NCBI GenBank assembly: GCA_040388785.1
Contig: JAZKBD010000011.1
Span: 1-64,000, forward strand
DNA length: 64,000 bases
From: 66-474 sp040388785
Lineage (GTDB): Bacteria; Pseudomonadota; Gammaproteobacteria; Xanthomonadales; Rhodanobacteraceae
Direction of reading: 5' to 3'
Shown here: positions 1-8,679 of the stretch, piece after piece
Layout of the letters: each line of letters begins with the position of its first letter
How positions within the stretch are numbered: the first letter of the stretch is position 1
The notes under the pieces: generated by a model
What the model was told of the DNA's origin: nothing
The model's input: the letters and a program-made list of their open reading frames with translations, nothing else
The model's database searches: none
Made by a program: the position numbers and the translations under genes

Positions 1-1
1 G

Positions 2-441
2 CTCGCGAAAGTGTTGCGCGTCGCGTCGTCGCTGGACGAGCGTCCCAACGTTTCGCTGCCCGACATGGAAACGCTGAAGGCATTGCTGACGCACCGCTTC
101 GAGGCCATGACCGATTACTACAAGACGGTCATCAAGCCGACCGTGCGCGAACAGTCGCACGAGGAAGGCACGCGCCGGTTCGGCGCGATGCCGCGCCGCC
201 GCCTGCGCCGCGCGCTCGCCAATGGCGGGCGCTGGCTCGACAAGAACGGCAAGGCGCGCGTCCGCGCCTGCAGCAGATCAGCGAATACCGCGCGCGCCTC
301 GCCGCGCTGATGGAACAGCGCAAGCCCGAATCCGCGCTCGCCGCGTTGCAGCAGTGGTGCCGCGAAGCCGAAGCCAGCGGCAACCGCAAGCTGGCCGAGT
401 TCGCCGCAAAGTTGAAACGGTATTCGGTGGCAAGGGCGTAA
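2..441 (+). pseudogene. 3' part of a fatty acid desaturase-like gene, broken by a frameshift
   Basis: The gene enters from the left edge. Frame 2 reads a sensible protein up to about base 265 (a TDYYKTVIKPTVREQ stretch, then RWLDKNGKARVRA). After that the sensible reading moves to frame 1 (LQQISEYRARLAALMEQ ... QQWCREAEASGNRKL ... YSVARA) and stops at 439-441. Restoring one C near 265-268 (GCC-CTG) would join the two halves. From memory, the tail resembles the C-terminal extension of proteobacterial acyl-CoA/fatty acid desaturases, with its AEASG...L-F...YS ending. No desaturase histidine box lies inside the window, so the family call rests on the tail alone. The break could be a real mutation or a one-base assembly error. 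Confidence 0.45.
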
Positions 442-463
442 GGCGTTTCGCCATTTTGGATCC

Positions 464-495
464 AGCAAAAACCCGCCGCGAGGCGGGTTTTTGCT
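464..495 (+). terminator. Rho-independent terminator
   Basis: A perfect 14-bp inverted repeat (AGCAAAAACCCGCC / GGCGGGTTTTTGCT) with a GCGA tetraloop ends in a run of five T. It lies 23 bases after the stop of the preceding gene. Because the arms carry A and T runs it may work in both directions. Confidence 0.85.
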
Positions 496-526
496 GCCCG
501 CGCGTCGCGTGACACAATCGGCGTCG

Positions 527-1498
527 ATGAGTATCTTGTGGCATCCCGCGCTACGCGCCGACTGGCTCGTGCTGCGACGCACTGGCGCGATTGCGTTCGT
601 GCGCATACTCGGCGTCCCGGTGCTGCTGCTGACGTGCTGCGCAGCCCTCGCCTGCGGCGATTTCTACCGCGGTTATGGATGGTGCCTGGCGGCGGCTGCA
701 TTGCTGGCGCTGGGCGGCAGCCATGCGATCGCACATCAAGGGTTGCTGGACGCGCTGGAGCGATGGCAGCTCGGTTGGTGCGCGGCGTTGCCGGTTGCGC
801 GCGGCGCAGCGGCACGTACATTGTTGTTGATCACGATCGTGGCGTTGACAGCGTCGCTGGTCATTGTCACGGTGCTGCTGCTCGGCGTTTCGTTCGGTGC
901 TCCGCATCGCGGAGACCTGCCGTACGCGTTCGCCGGGATCGCGCTTGCACTCGTCGCGGGCACGGCGCTCGCGATCTTGCGCGTGTTCCGCCGCGGCGCA
1001 TTTGCGGCGCATCACGCAGACGGCATCCGCGAACCCGTGCTGGCAGCGGAATGGTTGAACGATCCACGCCTGCCGCATCTGCTCGATTGGCAACGTCGCG
1101 CTGCGTTGGTGCGGTGGCGGCGCGGCGGCAGCCTCGTGATGGTCGGACTCGTGCTGGGCACAGTGCCGATGGGTGCGCCCATGTTGGAAGTCGCGGCACT
1201 GGTGCTGCTGGTGTTGTCGTGGTCGTGGCTGGCGCTGGTGATGCGCGCCAGCGCCGATGCAACCTCCCTCGCGGTAACCCTGCTCGGCGCTGAGCCGCTC
1301 GATATGCGTCGCGCGCGCTTGGCTTCGTTTCGTTATCCGCTGGTCGCCGCGGCGTGCGCGCTGTTGCCCATGGCAGCCGGCGCGATATTGGGCCGTAGTG
1401 GCGTGGCCGCGCTCGCATGGATGGTTTGCGCATGCGCGTTTTCAGCGTGGCCGTTCGTTCGGATCCTTCGCGCGACGCGCGCGGAATCGCCGGCATGA
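527..1498 (+). CDS. ABC transporter membrane (permease) subunit
   Basis: A 323-residue, strongly hydrophobic protein with several clear membrane segments. Examples are the stretches starting VRILGVPVLLLTCCAAL near residue 22 and LLLITIVALTASLVIV near residue 100. The ATG at 527 was chosen because upstream in-frame codons overlap the terminator. Its stop overlaps the start of the following ATPase gene (ATGA at 1495-1498), so the two are translationally coupled and form one ABC-type transporter. Only the ATPase is recognisable by motif. This subunit is called permease from its topology and position; the substrate is unknown. It resembles compact ABC-2-like exporters rather than importers, and no binding-protein gene is nearby. 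Confidence 0.75.
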   Translation: MSILWHPALRADWLVLRRTGAIAFVRILGVPVLLLTCCAALACGDFYRGYGWCLAAAALLALGGSHAIAHQGLLDALERWQLGWCAALPVARGAAARTLLLITIVALTASLVIVTVLLLGVSFGAPHRGDLPYAFAGIALALVAGTALAILRVFRRGAFAAHHADGIREPVLAAEWLNDPRLPHLLDWQRRAALVRWRRGGSLVMVGLVLGTVPMGAPMLEVAALVLLVLSWSWLALVMRASADATSLAVTLLGAEPLDMRRARLASFRYPLVAAACALLPMAAGAILGRSGVAALAWMVCACAFSAWPFVRILRATRAESPA

Positions 1499-2229
1499 CG
1501 GCGCTGCTTCGTGCCAAGCGTGTGTGCGTCGCCTACGGTGACGCGCGCGTGCTCGATGGCATCGATCTGGAAATTACGCGCGGAGAATTCGTCGCGCTGA
1601 TCGGTCCCAATGGCGCGGGCAAGACGACCCTGCTGCACGCGATCGCCGGCATCGCACCGGTGTGCGGCGGAACAGTTGACATCGCGGGGCATGACCTTGC
1701 GAAAGCGCCGCGCGAGGCGAAGCAATCGATCGGACTCGCCATCGACCCACCCAGCCTGCCGGAATTGCTGACGGGCCGCGAAGGTCTTGCCCTGTTCGCG
1801 GGCGCACGCGGGCTGCCGGCCATTCCACGAACGACACTTGCGCTCGCCGAAACACTATCGCTGACCTCGGTACTGGATCGGCGCGTCGCAAGTTATTCGC
1901 TCGGGATGCGCCAGAAACTCGGCATCCTCCTGGGGCTGATCGGCGAACCGCCGCTGCTGTTGCTGGACGAGCCGTTCAACGGCCTCGATCCGCGCAGCGC
2001 GCTCGCGTTCAAGGCGCACCTTGCCGCGCTGGCCGCGAAGGGCGACGCAAGCGTGCTGCTCGCAACGCACTCACTCGATATCGCCGAGCGCCACGCGACG
2101 CGTGTCGTGTTGCTGATGGATGGACGCGTGCGGCGATCGTGGGATGCTGACGAGCTTGCGGCGATGCGCGAACAGCCGGAGCGCTCGCTGGAAAAGGGGA
2201 TGGCAGAGGCGTGCGAGAAGGAATCGTAA
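1495..2229 (+). CDS. ABC transporter ATP-binding protein
   Basis: A 244-residue nucleotide-binding subunit that powers transport by the preceding membrane protein. Walker A is GPNGAGKTT (residues 37-45), the ABC signature is SLGMRQK (about 135-141), and Walker B is LLLLDEP with D158-E159. The H-loop follows at LATHSLD. The start at 1495 overlaps the upstream stop; an upstream in-frame start at 1417 would lie wholly inside the permease gene and is rejected. The sequence style (a SLGMRQKLGI signature, a short single domain) is that of ABC-2 exporters of the CcmA/NatA type. The cargo cannot be read from the sequence. Confidence 0.92.
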   Translation: MTALLRAKRVCVAYGDARVLDGIDLEITRGEFVALIGPNGAGKTTLLHAIAGIAPVCGGTVDIAGHDLAKAPREAKQSIGLAIDPPSLPELLTGREGLALFAGARGLPAIPRTTLALAETLSLTSVLDRRVASYSLGMRQKLGILLGLIGEPPLLLLDEPFNGLDPRSALAFKAHLAALAAKGDASVLLATHSLDIAERHATRVVLLMDGRVRRSWDADELAAMREQPERSLEKGMAEACEKES

Positions 2230-2358
2230 TGACAGGTCCGCGCTCTCATCATGAAATCCCACGACGCGGCATCGGCTACGTTCCGGGATCCGCATCGCGC
2301 CGACGTCTGTGCACGGGTCCGCGCAGTTGGCGATGCGGATTGTCACCGCCCTACAAAA

Positions 2359-2384
2359 CGAAACCCGCCTTTCGGCGGGTTTCG
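2359..2384 (+). terminator. Rho-independent terminator
   Basis: The arms CGAAACCCGCC and GGCGGGTTTCG form a perfect 11-bp stem with a TTTC loop. It lies about 130 bases after the ABC ATPase stop and before the convergent rpmG gene. The T-run is weak, but the arms' A/T ends and the position fit a bidirectional terminator. Bases 2230-2358 hold nothing else that I can recognise. Confidence 0.65.
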
Positions 2385-2402
2385 CAAGAGCAAAGGCACT
2401 GG

Positions 2403-2438
2403 ATTCCGGATCGCCGCTGCGCGGCGTCCGGGATGACG
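2403..2438. repeat. Short intergenic palindromic repeat (ATTCCGG...ATGACG type)
   Basis: ATTCCGGA and TCCGGGAT enclose a second perfect hairpin (CGCCGC-TGC-GCGGCG), and the unit ends in GATGACG. Relatives occur at 7758-7878 and 15174-15245. This class of ATTCCGG/ATGACG palindromes is common between genes in many beta- and gammaproteobacteria. Confidence 0.7.
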
Positions 2439-2481
2439 CGATGGCAAAGGCGTTCGCGCAAAACGCGAACGCGCCATCACG

Positions 2482-2646
2482 TCACTTGATCTTGCCTTCC
2501 TTGTAGATCACGTGCTTGCGGACGACGGGGTCGTATTTCTTGACCTCCATCTTGTCCGGGGTGTTCTTCTTGTTCTTGTCGGTGGTGTAGAAGTGGCCGG
2601 TGCCGGCCGAGGAAATCAGGCGGATCTTGTCGCGTTTGGTTGCCAT
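2482..2646 (-). CDS. rpmG: 50S ribosomal protein L33
   Basis: A 54-residue basic protein, MATKRDKIRLISSAG...EGKIK, with the TTDKNKKNTPDK core typical of bacterial L33. It is a component of the large ribosomal subunit near the E site. It lacks the CxxC zinc motif found in the zinc-binding L33 forms (C-plus), so it is the zinc-independent type. It follows rpmB by 11 bases on the same strand, the usual rpmB-rpmG pair, and a purine-rich ribosome site (AAGGAGAAT) lies just ahead of its ATG. Confidence 0.97.
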   Translation of the reverse strand: MATKRDKIRLISSAGTGHFYTTDKNKKNTPDKMEVKKYDPVVRKHVIYKEGKIK

Positions 2647-2657
2647 GAGGATTCTCC

Positions 2658-2894
2658 TTAGACCTTCTGCCCGTTCTTGCGCAGGTCGGCGAGCACGGCG
2701 TCGATGCCATTCTTGTCGATGGTGCGCAGGGCCTTGCCGGATACGCGCAGTTTCACCCAGCGGTTTTCGCTCGCGACCCAGAACCGGCGTTCGTGCAGGT
2801 TGGGCAGCCAGCGGCGGCGGGTCTTGTTGTTGGCGTGCGAGACGTTGTTGCCGGTGCTCACACCTTTACCGGTGACCTGGCATACACGTGCCAT
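2658..2894 (-). CDS. rpmB: 50S ribosomal protein L28
   Basis: A 78-residue protein starting MARVCQVTGKG and carrying the L28 hallmarks (GNNVSHANNKTRRRW, then FWVASENRWVKLRVS). It is a large-subunit ribosomal protein needed for assembly of the 70S particle. It is the first gene of the rpmB-rpmG pair, with a clear GAGGAGAAT ribosome site before the ATG. The 248-bp stretch to secB (2895-3142) is a divergent promoter region in which I see no gene. Confidence 0.97.
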   Translation of the reverse strand: MARVCQVTGKGVSTGNNVSHANNKTRRRWLPNLHERRFWVASENRWVKLRVSGKALRTIDKNGIDAVLADLRKNGQKV

Positions 2895-3142
2895 GGCATT
2901 CTCCTCATGGTGATCCGCGTGGCCCGCGGAAGTTCGGCCCGGCTGGTTCACGCGATTCGCCGGAGTTGCCGCGTCGATCCCGCGTCGCGTCGCGGAATGC
3001 CCGGAAAGGCCGGGCCGGCTTGAAGTCAGCCGCGTAATGTAGCAGGCGGCCGGCCGTGGGGCAATCCGGGAGCGTGCATGCAACGGCGTCATGTGGGACA
3101 ATCCCCAATCTTTGACCCTTTCCCAGCGGAGCTTGCAAGAAC

Positions 3143-3637
3143 ATGGCAGAAGTGACCCCGGCCCCGAGCAACGGCCAAGCCGCCCCCCAGATGCAGATGG
3201 CGCTGCAGAAGATCTACGCGCGCGACGTCTCGTTCGAGGTCCCGAATGCGCCCAAGGTGTTCCAGGAAGAGGGCCAGCCGCAGGTTCAGCTGAACCTCTC
3301 CCACAAGGCCACGCCGATCGAGGGCGACAATTATGAAGTGGTGCTGACGCTCACCGTCACCTGCACCCTGAACGAGCGCACCGCGTACCTCGCCGAGGTG
3401 CACCAGGCCGGCGTGTTTTCGTTCGTCGGCTTCGACCCGCAGAACCTTGGGGTCGTGCTGGCCACGTATTGCCCGAACGTGCTGTTCCCGTATGCGCGCC
3501 AGGTCGTGTCCGACCTCGTGCTGAACGGCGGTTTCCCGCCGCTGCTGTTGCAGCCGATCAATTTCGACGCGTTGTACGCCGAACAGCAGCGCCAGCAGCA
3601 AGGGCCGGGCGACGCCCGGCCAGCCCTGAACGCCTGA
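3143..3637 (+). CDS. secB: Protein-export chaperone SecB
   Basis: A 164-residue acidic protein with the SecB core: a beta-strand region (QKIYARDVSFEVPNAP), SHKATPIEGDNYEVVLTLTVT, the AYLAEVHQAGVFSFVGF segment, and the FPYARQVVSDLVLNGGFPPL helix region. SecB holds exported preproteins unfolded in the cytoplasm and hands them to SecA. The length is normal for the family (about 155-170), with a Q-rich tail that is usually variable. It lies 4 bases ahead of gpsA; the secB-gpsA pair is common in gammaproteobacteria. The start has AGCTTGCAAGAAC ahead of it, a modest ribosome site. Confidence 0.97.
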   Translation: MAEVTPAPSNGQAAPQMQMALQKIYARDVSFEVPNAPKVFQEEGQPQVQLNLSHKATPIEGDNYEVVLTLTVTCTLNERTAYLAEVHQAGVFSFVGFDPQNLGVVLATYCPNVLFPYARQVVSDLVLNGGFPPLLLQPINFDALYAEQQRQQQGPGDARPALNA

Positions 3638-3641
3638 CACC

Positions 3642-4658
3642 ATGTCTCGCGCGACGGTTGCCGTTCTCGGCGCCGGATCGTGGGGCACCGCGCTGGCGGC
3701 GCTGTTGTGCAACAACGGTGCCGCCGCCCGCTTGTGGGGACGCGACGCGGGCGCGCTGGCGGAAATCGAGGCCACTCGTCGCAATCAGCACTATCTGCCG
3801 GATGTCGAATTGCCGGCGGAACTGGCGTACGTGCCGGATCTCGCCGAAGCGCTGCATGGCGCCGACATGGCGCTGGTCGCGGTGCCGAGCCACGCCTTCC
3901 GGGAAATGCTGATCGAGGCCGCGCCGCTGTTGCCGGCGGGCGCCGGTTACGCGTGGGCGACCAAGGGCTTCGAGCCGGGTACGGGACGCTTCCTGCACGA
4001 ACTGGTGGCCGAACATCTGCCGGGCACGCCCGCGGCGGTCGTGACCGGACCGTCGTTCGCGCGCGAAGTGGCGGCCGGCATGCCCACCGCCGTCACCGTG
4101 CATTCGGATGACGACGCCTTCGCGCACCGCGTGGCCGAGCTGCTGCACGGCAGCACCTTCCGCGCCTACACCGGCAACGACATGCTGGGCGCGGAACTCG
4201 GCGGCGCGATGAAGAACGTGCTGGCGGTCGCGACGGGTGTCGCCGACGGCATGCGGCTGGGCCTGAACGCGCGCGCCGGCCTGATCACCCGCGGCATGAA
4301 CGAGATGCTGCGCCTCGGCGCTGCGCTGGATGCCAAGCCGCAGACGCTGATGGGCTTGGCGGGCCTGGGCGACCTGGTGCTGACCTGCACCGGCGATCTT
4401 TCGCGCAACCATCGCTTCGGTTACGCGCTGGGCCGCGGCGTGCCGCTCAAGCAGGCGCTGGCCGACATCGGCCAGGTGGTCGAAGGCGCCATCACCGCCG
4501 ACGAGGTGATGCGATTGGCCGTGCGCCATGATCTCGACCTGCCGATTTCGCAACACGTCCAAGCGGTACTGCGTGGCGAAATGACGCCGACCGATGCCCT
4601 GCATTCCTTGCTTGCGCGCGAACGCAAGCCGGAGTATCCCGAAAACCTGTTCCAGTAA
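3642..4658 (+). CDS. gpsA: NAD(P)H-dependent glycerol-3-phosphate dehydrogenase
   Basis: A 338-residue enzyme that reduces dihydroxyacetone phosphate to sn-glycerol 3-phosphate, the backbone of phospholipids. The N-terminal Rossmann motif is GAGSWGTALA (from G10). The catalytic lysine region is GGAMKNVLAVATG with K191. Further family stretches are GLAGLGDLVLTCTG and RNHRFG. It is cotranscribed with secB (4-base gap). Length and motifs are standard. Confidence 0.97.
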   Translation: MSRATVAVLGAGSWGTALAALLCNNGAAARLWGRDAGALAEIEATRRNQHYLPDVELPAELAYVPDLAEALHGADMALVAVPSHAFREMLIEAAPLLPAGAGYAWATKGFEPGTGRFLHELVAEHLPGTPAAVVTGPSFAREVAAGMPTAVTVHSDDDAFAHRVAELLHGSTFRAYTGNDMLGAELGGAMKNVLAVATGVADGMRLGLNARAGLITRGMNEMLRLGAALDAKPQTLMGLAGLGDLVLTCTGDLSRNHRFGYALGRGVPLKQALADIGQVVEGAITADEVMRLAVRHDLDLPISQHVQAVLRGEMTPTDALHSLLARERKPEYPENLFQ

Positions 4659-4717
4659 GGCATCCTGGTTGCGCTCTGCGCTATGCTTTGACTCTTTGGG
4701 TCGCGGATTGATCGCGA

Positions 4718-7700
4718 ATGCAGTCCCGCAACGGCCAGAGTGAAACACCGGCGCAGGCGCCGCGGGCCGGCCACGCGGGTGCGCAACTGCCGGCCGCGTG
4801 GTCGCGCCTGATCGACGCCGCCGACGCGACGACCGCCGCGCCCGCCGGGCCTGCTTCCACGCTCGGTTTCCTGCTGGAACTGCTGCAGGACGAACCAGCG
4901 CTGTCGCGCCTCGAAGCGGCGCCCGTGCTGCTGGAAACCGTCGCGAAAGGGCGCCTGGGACGCGCGGTGCCGCTGGATTCGAAACAGCTTCTGGCCAGTG
5001 CCTTGCCCGACGCCGAAGCGCGGCTTGCCGCCAGCGTGCTGGGTCTGCCGCAGACGCAGCGCAAGGGCCGCACCTACGCGCAGCTCGCGGGCCCGTTCGG
5101 GGATGCACTGTTGCGCGACATCCTCGCCAATGCGCCGAGCTTGCTGGGTGGCGTTGCCGGATTGCAGTTGTCGCTGGGCAAGCCGCGTCCGCTGGAATGG
5201 GAATGGCAGTTGGAACGCGACGGCCGCCAACGCCTGCTGCCGAAACTGCCAGCGCACCAGCGGCTGATCCGCGTCGGCGGCCTGTGGTATCTCGATCCCG
5301 AGCGCGCCGAACTCGGCCCGCTGGACGGCGAGGCCGCCGAAGTCGCGCTGATCGAAGCGCCGCCGCTGTCGCCCGAACACGCCGAGTTGCTGGCCGCGCG
5401 CGTCGCCGCTTCACCGTGGGCTGCGCGCATTCCTGCACCGCAAGCGTTCGATGCCGTGCAGCGCGCGGATTTCACGCCCAAGCCGGTGACGATCTTCCAG
5501 GCGCTGACCCGCCACGCCCGCATCGGTGCAGGCACGCCGCCGCTCGCGTACGCGCGGCTCGCGTTCGATTACGGCGGCGACCGCCTGCCGGGACGTGGCG
5601 GCGAAGCCATCGTGCGGCGCGTGCGCAGCGGCAAACTGGTCGAGATCGTGCGCAAGCGGGCGGAAGAACTCGCGACTATGGAACGTCTGGAATCGCTCGG
5701 CCTCGCGCCCGCGGTCGATTGCGAAGGCCTGCCGTGGGACATGGCCGACGCGCTGCCGGAAGACGCGTGGGTGTTTCCGGGCAAGGGCTACGCCGGCGCG
5801 CTGGAAGTCAACACGCCCGCGCGCTGGCTGGGCTTGCGCGAAAAACTCGAGCAGGAAGGGTTCGCCGTCGAATACGCGTCGAGCTTTCCGTTCGAAGTGC
5901 TGGAAGGCCCACCGCGCTGGTATGGCGTTGCGCACGTCGACGAGGGCGGCGAAGCGTTCGAGTTCGAGATGGGCATCGAGGTCGAGGGCAAACGCATCAA
6001 CCTGCTGCCGACCGTGGCGCGCGCGTTGTCCGAACGTACGCTGTCACTGACCGCGCCCGAGAACGAAACCAGGGACGCCGTGTGGTACGCGCCGGTGGAC
6101 GATCGCCGCCGCGTCGCGGTGCCGCTGGCCGTGTTGCGCAAACTGTTGGCGCCGCTCGCCGAATACCTGACGCATCCGCGCGACAAGTTGCGCCTGCCGC
6201 GCGTACAGGCGGGACGCCTCGAGGAATTCGAAGGCGCGTTGCCGAAGAACGGCAAGCTGGATGCGCCGAAGGACCTGACGGGGTTCACCACGCGCTTGCG
6301 CGAAGCCGGCGAACACGCGTCCGACGCGGTGCCGGAAGGACTGATTGCCGAGCTGCGCCCGTACCAGCGCGAAGGCCTGCGCTGGTTGAATGCGTTGGCC
6401 GGCGCGGGACTGGGCGGCGTGCTGGCCGACGACATGGGTCTCGGCAAGACCGTGCAGATGCTCGCGCACATCCTGGCGTTGAAGCAGAACTCGGCGCTGA
6501 CGCAGCCCGCGCTGATCGTCGCGCCCACCAGCCTGATTCCGAATTGGCAATCCGAAACCGAACGCTTCGCGCCGTCGCTGAAAGTGCTGACGCTGCACGG
6601 ACCGGAACGCGTCAAGAGTTTCGACCGGCTCGCCGGCCACGACGTGATCCTCACCAGCTACGCGCTGCTGCCGCGCGACCTGGCGGTGCTGCGCGAGCAG
6701 CCGTTCGCGCTGGTGGTGCTGGACGAAGCGCAGCAGGTGAAGAACCCGCGCACGCAGGCGCGGCGCGCGCTGCTGTCGATTTCATCCAGGCGCCGCGTGT
6801 GCATGACCGGCACGCCGCTGGAAAACCATCTGGGCGAGCTGTGGTCGCAGGTCGACCTCGCGGTGCCGGGATTGCTCGGCGACGAGGGTTCGTTCCGCCG
6901 CCACTACCGCATTCCGATCGAACGCCAGGCCGACGCCGATTGCCAGGCGCGGCTCAACCACCGGATCGCGCCCTTCATCCTGCGTCGCACCAAGGCGCAG
7001 GTCGCCACGGAGTTGCCGGCGAAAACCGAGATCGCGCGTCGTGTCGTGCTGTGCGGGAAGCAGCGCGAACTTTACGACACGCTGCGCATCTCGCTGGGCG
7101 AGGAAGTGCGCGAGGTGGTGCGCCAGCGGGGCTTCGAGCACAGCGGCATCATCGTGCTGGATGCGTTGCTGAAGCTGCGCCAGACCTGCTGCGATCCACG
7201 CCTCGTCAAACTTGAATCCGCGCGCAGCGTGCGCGAATCGGCCAAGCTGGAACTGCTGATGGACATGCTGCCCGACCTGCTGAGCGAAGGCCGGCGCGTG
7301 TTGCTGTTCTCGCAGTTCACCGAAATGCTGGCGCTGATCGCGCGCGAGTTGAATCGCCGCCACCTGCACTACGTCACGCTGACCGGCGATACGCGCGATC
7401 GCGCCGAACCCGTGCGCAAATTCCAGGACGGCGAAGTGCCGCTGTTCCTGCTGTCGCTGAAAGCCGGCGGCGTGGGCCTGAACCTCACCGCCGCCGACAC
7501 CGTGATCCACTACGACCCGTGGTGGAATCCCGCGGCCGAAACGCAGGCCGCGGACCGCGCGCACCGCATCGGCCAGGACAAACCGGTGTTCGTGTATCGG
7601 CTGATCTGCGCCGACACCGTCGAGGAACGCATCGAGGATTTGAAGGCGCGCAAGGCCGAACTCGCGCAGGCCGTACTGGAAGGCGGCGGCACGCGCGACA

Positions 7701-7750
7701 AGTTGAAGTTCGACGAGGACGACTTGAACGCGCTGTTTGCCGCCGAATAA
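4718..7750 (+). CDS. SNF2-family (HepA-like) DEAD/DEAH helicase
   Basis: A 1010-residue protein. The C-terminal half (about 545-1005) is a complete SNF2 ATPase: motif I DDMGLGKT (K577), motif II DEAQ (D669), motif III MTGTPLEN, then motifs V and VI in SLKAGGVGLNLTAAD, DPWWNP and DRAHRIGQ. The first roughly 500 residues are a non-helicase region without any motif I recognise, and no SWIM zinc motif is visible. Such proteins translocate on duplex DNA and displace proteins such as stalled RNA polymerase; the exact role of this one is unknown. No methylase or nuclease neighbour suggests a defence system. It stands alone between gpsA and an intergenic repeat. Confidence 0.88.
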   Translation: MQSRNGQSETPAQAPRAGHAGAQLPAAWSRLIDAADATTAAPAGPASTLGFLLELLQDEPALSRLEAAPVLLETVAKGRLGRAVPLDSKQLLASALPDAEARLAASVLGLPQTQRKGRTYAQLAGPFGDALLRDILANAPSLLGGVAGLQLSLGKPRPLEWEWQLERDGRQRLLPKLPAHQRLIRVGGLWYLDPERAELGPLDGEAAEVALIEAPPLSPEHAELLAARVAASPWAARIPAPQAFDAVQRADFTPKPVTIFQALTRHARIGAGTPPLAYARLAFDYGGDRLPGRGGEAIVRRVRSGKLVEIVRKRAEELATMERLESLGLAPAVDCEGLPWDMADALPEDAWVFPGKGYAGALEVNTPARWLGLREKLEQEGFAVEYASSFPFEVLEGPPRWYGVAHVDEGGEAFEFEMGIEVEGKRINLLPTVARALSERTLSLTAPENETRDAVWYAPVDDRRRVAVPLAVLRKLLAPLAEYLTHPRDKLRLPRVQAGRLEEFEGALPKNGKLDAPKDLTGFTTRLREAGEHASDAVPEGLIAELRPYQREGLRWLNALAGAGLGGVLADDMGLGKTVQMLAHILALKQNSALTQPALIVAPTSLIPNWQSETERFAPSLKVLTLHGPERVKSFDRLAGHDVILTSYALLPRDLAVLREQPFALVVLDEAQQVKNPRTQARRALLSISSRRRVCMTGTPLENHLGELWSQVDLAVPGLLGDEGSFRRHYRIPIERQADADCQARLNHRIAPFILRRTKAQVATELPAKTEIARRVVLCGKQRELYDTLRISLGEEVREVVRQRGFEHSGIIVLDALLKLRQTCCDPRLVKLESARSVRESAKLELLMDMLPDLLSEGRRVLLFSQFTEMLALIARELNRRHLHYVTLTGDTRDRAEPVRKFQDGEVPLFLLSLKAGGVGLNLTAADTVIHYDPWWNPAAETQAADRAHRIGQDKPVFVYRLICADTVEERIEDLKARKAELAQAVLEGGGTRDKLKFDEDDLNALFAAE

Positions 7751-7757
7751 ATCAACT

Positions 7758-7878
7758 CGTCATTCCGGACGCGATGCGAACGCATCGCAATCCGGAACCC
7801 AGTGTCTTTGCGATTGAGCACCCAGGCACTGGGTTCAGGGTTCGCTTGCGATAAAGCCGCAGGCGCCCCGGAATGACG
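7758..7878. repeat. MITE-like palindromic element with 11-bp terminal inverted repeats
   Basis: The ends CGTCATTCCGG (7758-7768) and CCGGAATGACG (7868-7878) are perfect inverted copies. Inside are a perfect hairpin GCGATGCG-AA-CGCATCGC (7771-7788) and a second inverted pair, CCCAGTG and CACTGGG. The element starts 7 bases after the helicase stop and may serve as its terminator. It is too short to code for its own transposase. Confidence 0.75.
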
Positions 7879-7918
7879 ACAGAAAGCGTCGAATCCACTC
7901 GTAAAGCATGTCGGGCTC

Positions 7919-8404
7919 ATGACTCTCGCTGGAACCTTCGAAGGCGGCTGCGATTGCCGCATCATCCGCTACCGGCTCATTCGCGCGCCGCTGTTCGTGC
8001 ACTGCTGTCATTGCCGCTGGTGCCAGCGCGAAACCGGCAGCGCGTTCGTGTTGAACGCGCTGATCGAAACCGAATCCGTGGAGTTGCTGCACGGCGCGCC
8101 GGAAAAGGTAATGACGCCGTCCAACAGCGGCAAGGGACAGAACATCGCGCGCTGCCCGCATTGCCGCATCGCATTGTGGAGCCACTATTCGGGCGCAGGC
8201 CCGCTGTTTGCGTTCGTGCGTGTCGGCACGCTCGACGACCCCGATCGCTTCCCGCCCGACATCCACATCTTCACGATGTCCAAGCAGCCGTGGGTAAGCT
8301 TGCCCGGAGGCGTGCCGGTGATGCGCGAGTATTACGATCGCGAGAAATACTGGCCGAAGGAAAGCCTCGCGCGCCGCGCGGCGGTGCTCTCACGCACCAA
8401 GTGA
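7919..8404 (+). CDS. GFA-fold (Mss4-like) zinc protein
   Basis: A 161-residue protein of the family named after glutathione-dependent formaldehyde-activating enzyme. Zinc-binding cysteines are visible as GCDC (C11, C13), CCHCRWC (C29-C35) and CPHC further on, with the family sequence CQRETGSAF. Most members have no proven formaldehyde activity, so only the fold can be called. It stands alone, just after the palindromic element, with no good ribosome site. Confidence 0.85.
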   Translation: MTLAGTFEGGCDCRIIRYRLIRAPLFVHCCHCRWCQRETGSAFVLNALIETESVELLHGAPEKVMTPSNSGKGQNIARCPHCRIALWSHYSGAGPLFAFVRVGTLDDPDRFPPDIHIFTMSKQPWVSLPGGVPVMREYYDREKYWPKESLARRAAVLSRTK

Positions 8405-8445
8405 TGCAGCGTGGAATGCAGATTGCAACTGTCGCGACGCGCTAC

Positions 8446-8679
8446 TCAAGGGTGATGGCCGACGTGTCGAGCGGCTTTGAGAAGGGTGCGTAGCGCGTCG
8501 TTGACCGATGCACTGTCCGGAAAAGCGGCAGCCACTTCCGGTTCGAGTACGACGATATTCGACGCAGTCATGGCTTTCTTCGCGTATTTTCCGCGGACCA
8601 TGCCGCCCCGGAAATCGGATGCCTTGTATTCCGGGCGTAGAGTGTCTTTCTGGGCTTTGGGCGTTTTAGGCGTTTTCAT
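8446..8679 (-). CDS. brnA: BrnA-like antitoxin
   Basis: A 77-residue protein: a basic start (MKTPKTPKAQKDTLR), a GGMVRGKYAKKAM segment, then VVLEPEVAAAFPDSASVNDALRTLL, the compact DNA-binding C-terminus seen in partners of BrnT toxins. It should bind and neutralise the toxin encoded immediately upstream and repress the operon. Its start overlaps the toxin's 3' end by 14 bases, the usual toxin-first order of brnTA. Confidence 0.75.
   Translation of the reverse strand: MKTPKTPKAQKDTLRPEYKASDFRGGMVRGKYAKKAMTASNIVVLEPEVAAAFPDSASVNDALRTLLKAARHVGHHP

Noticed and set aside
3558..5438. 626-codon open frame on the minus strand over gpsA and the helicase
   Set aside because: Antisense shadow of two well-supported genes in high-GC DNA; Arg/Ala/His-rich, no motif.
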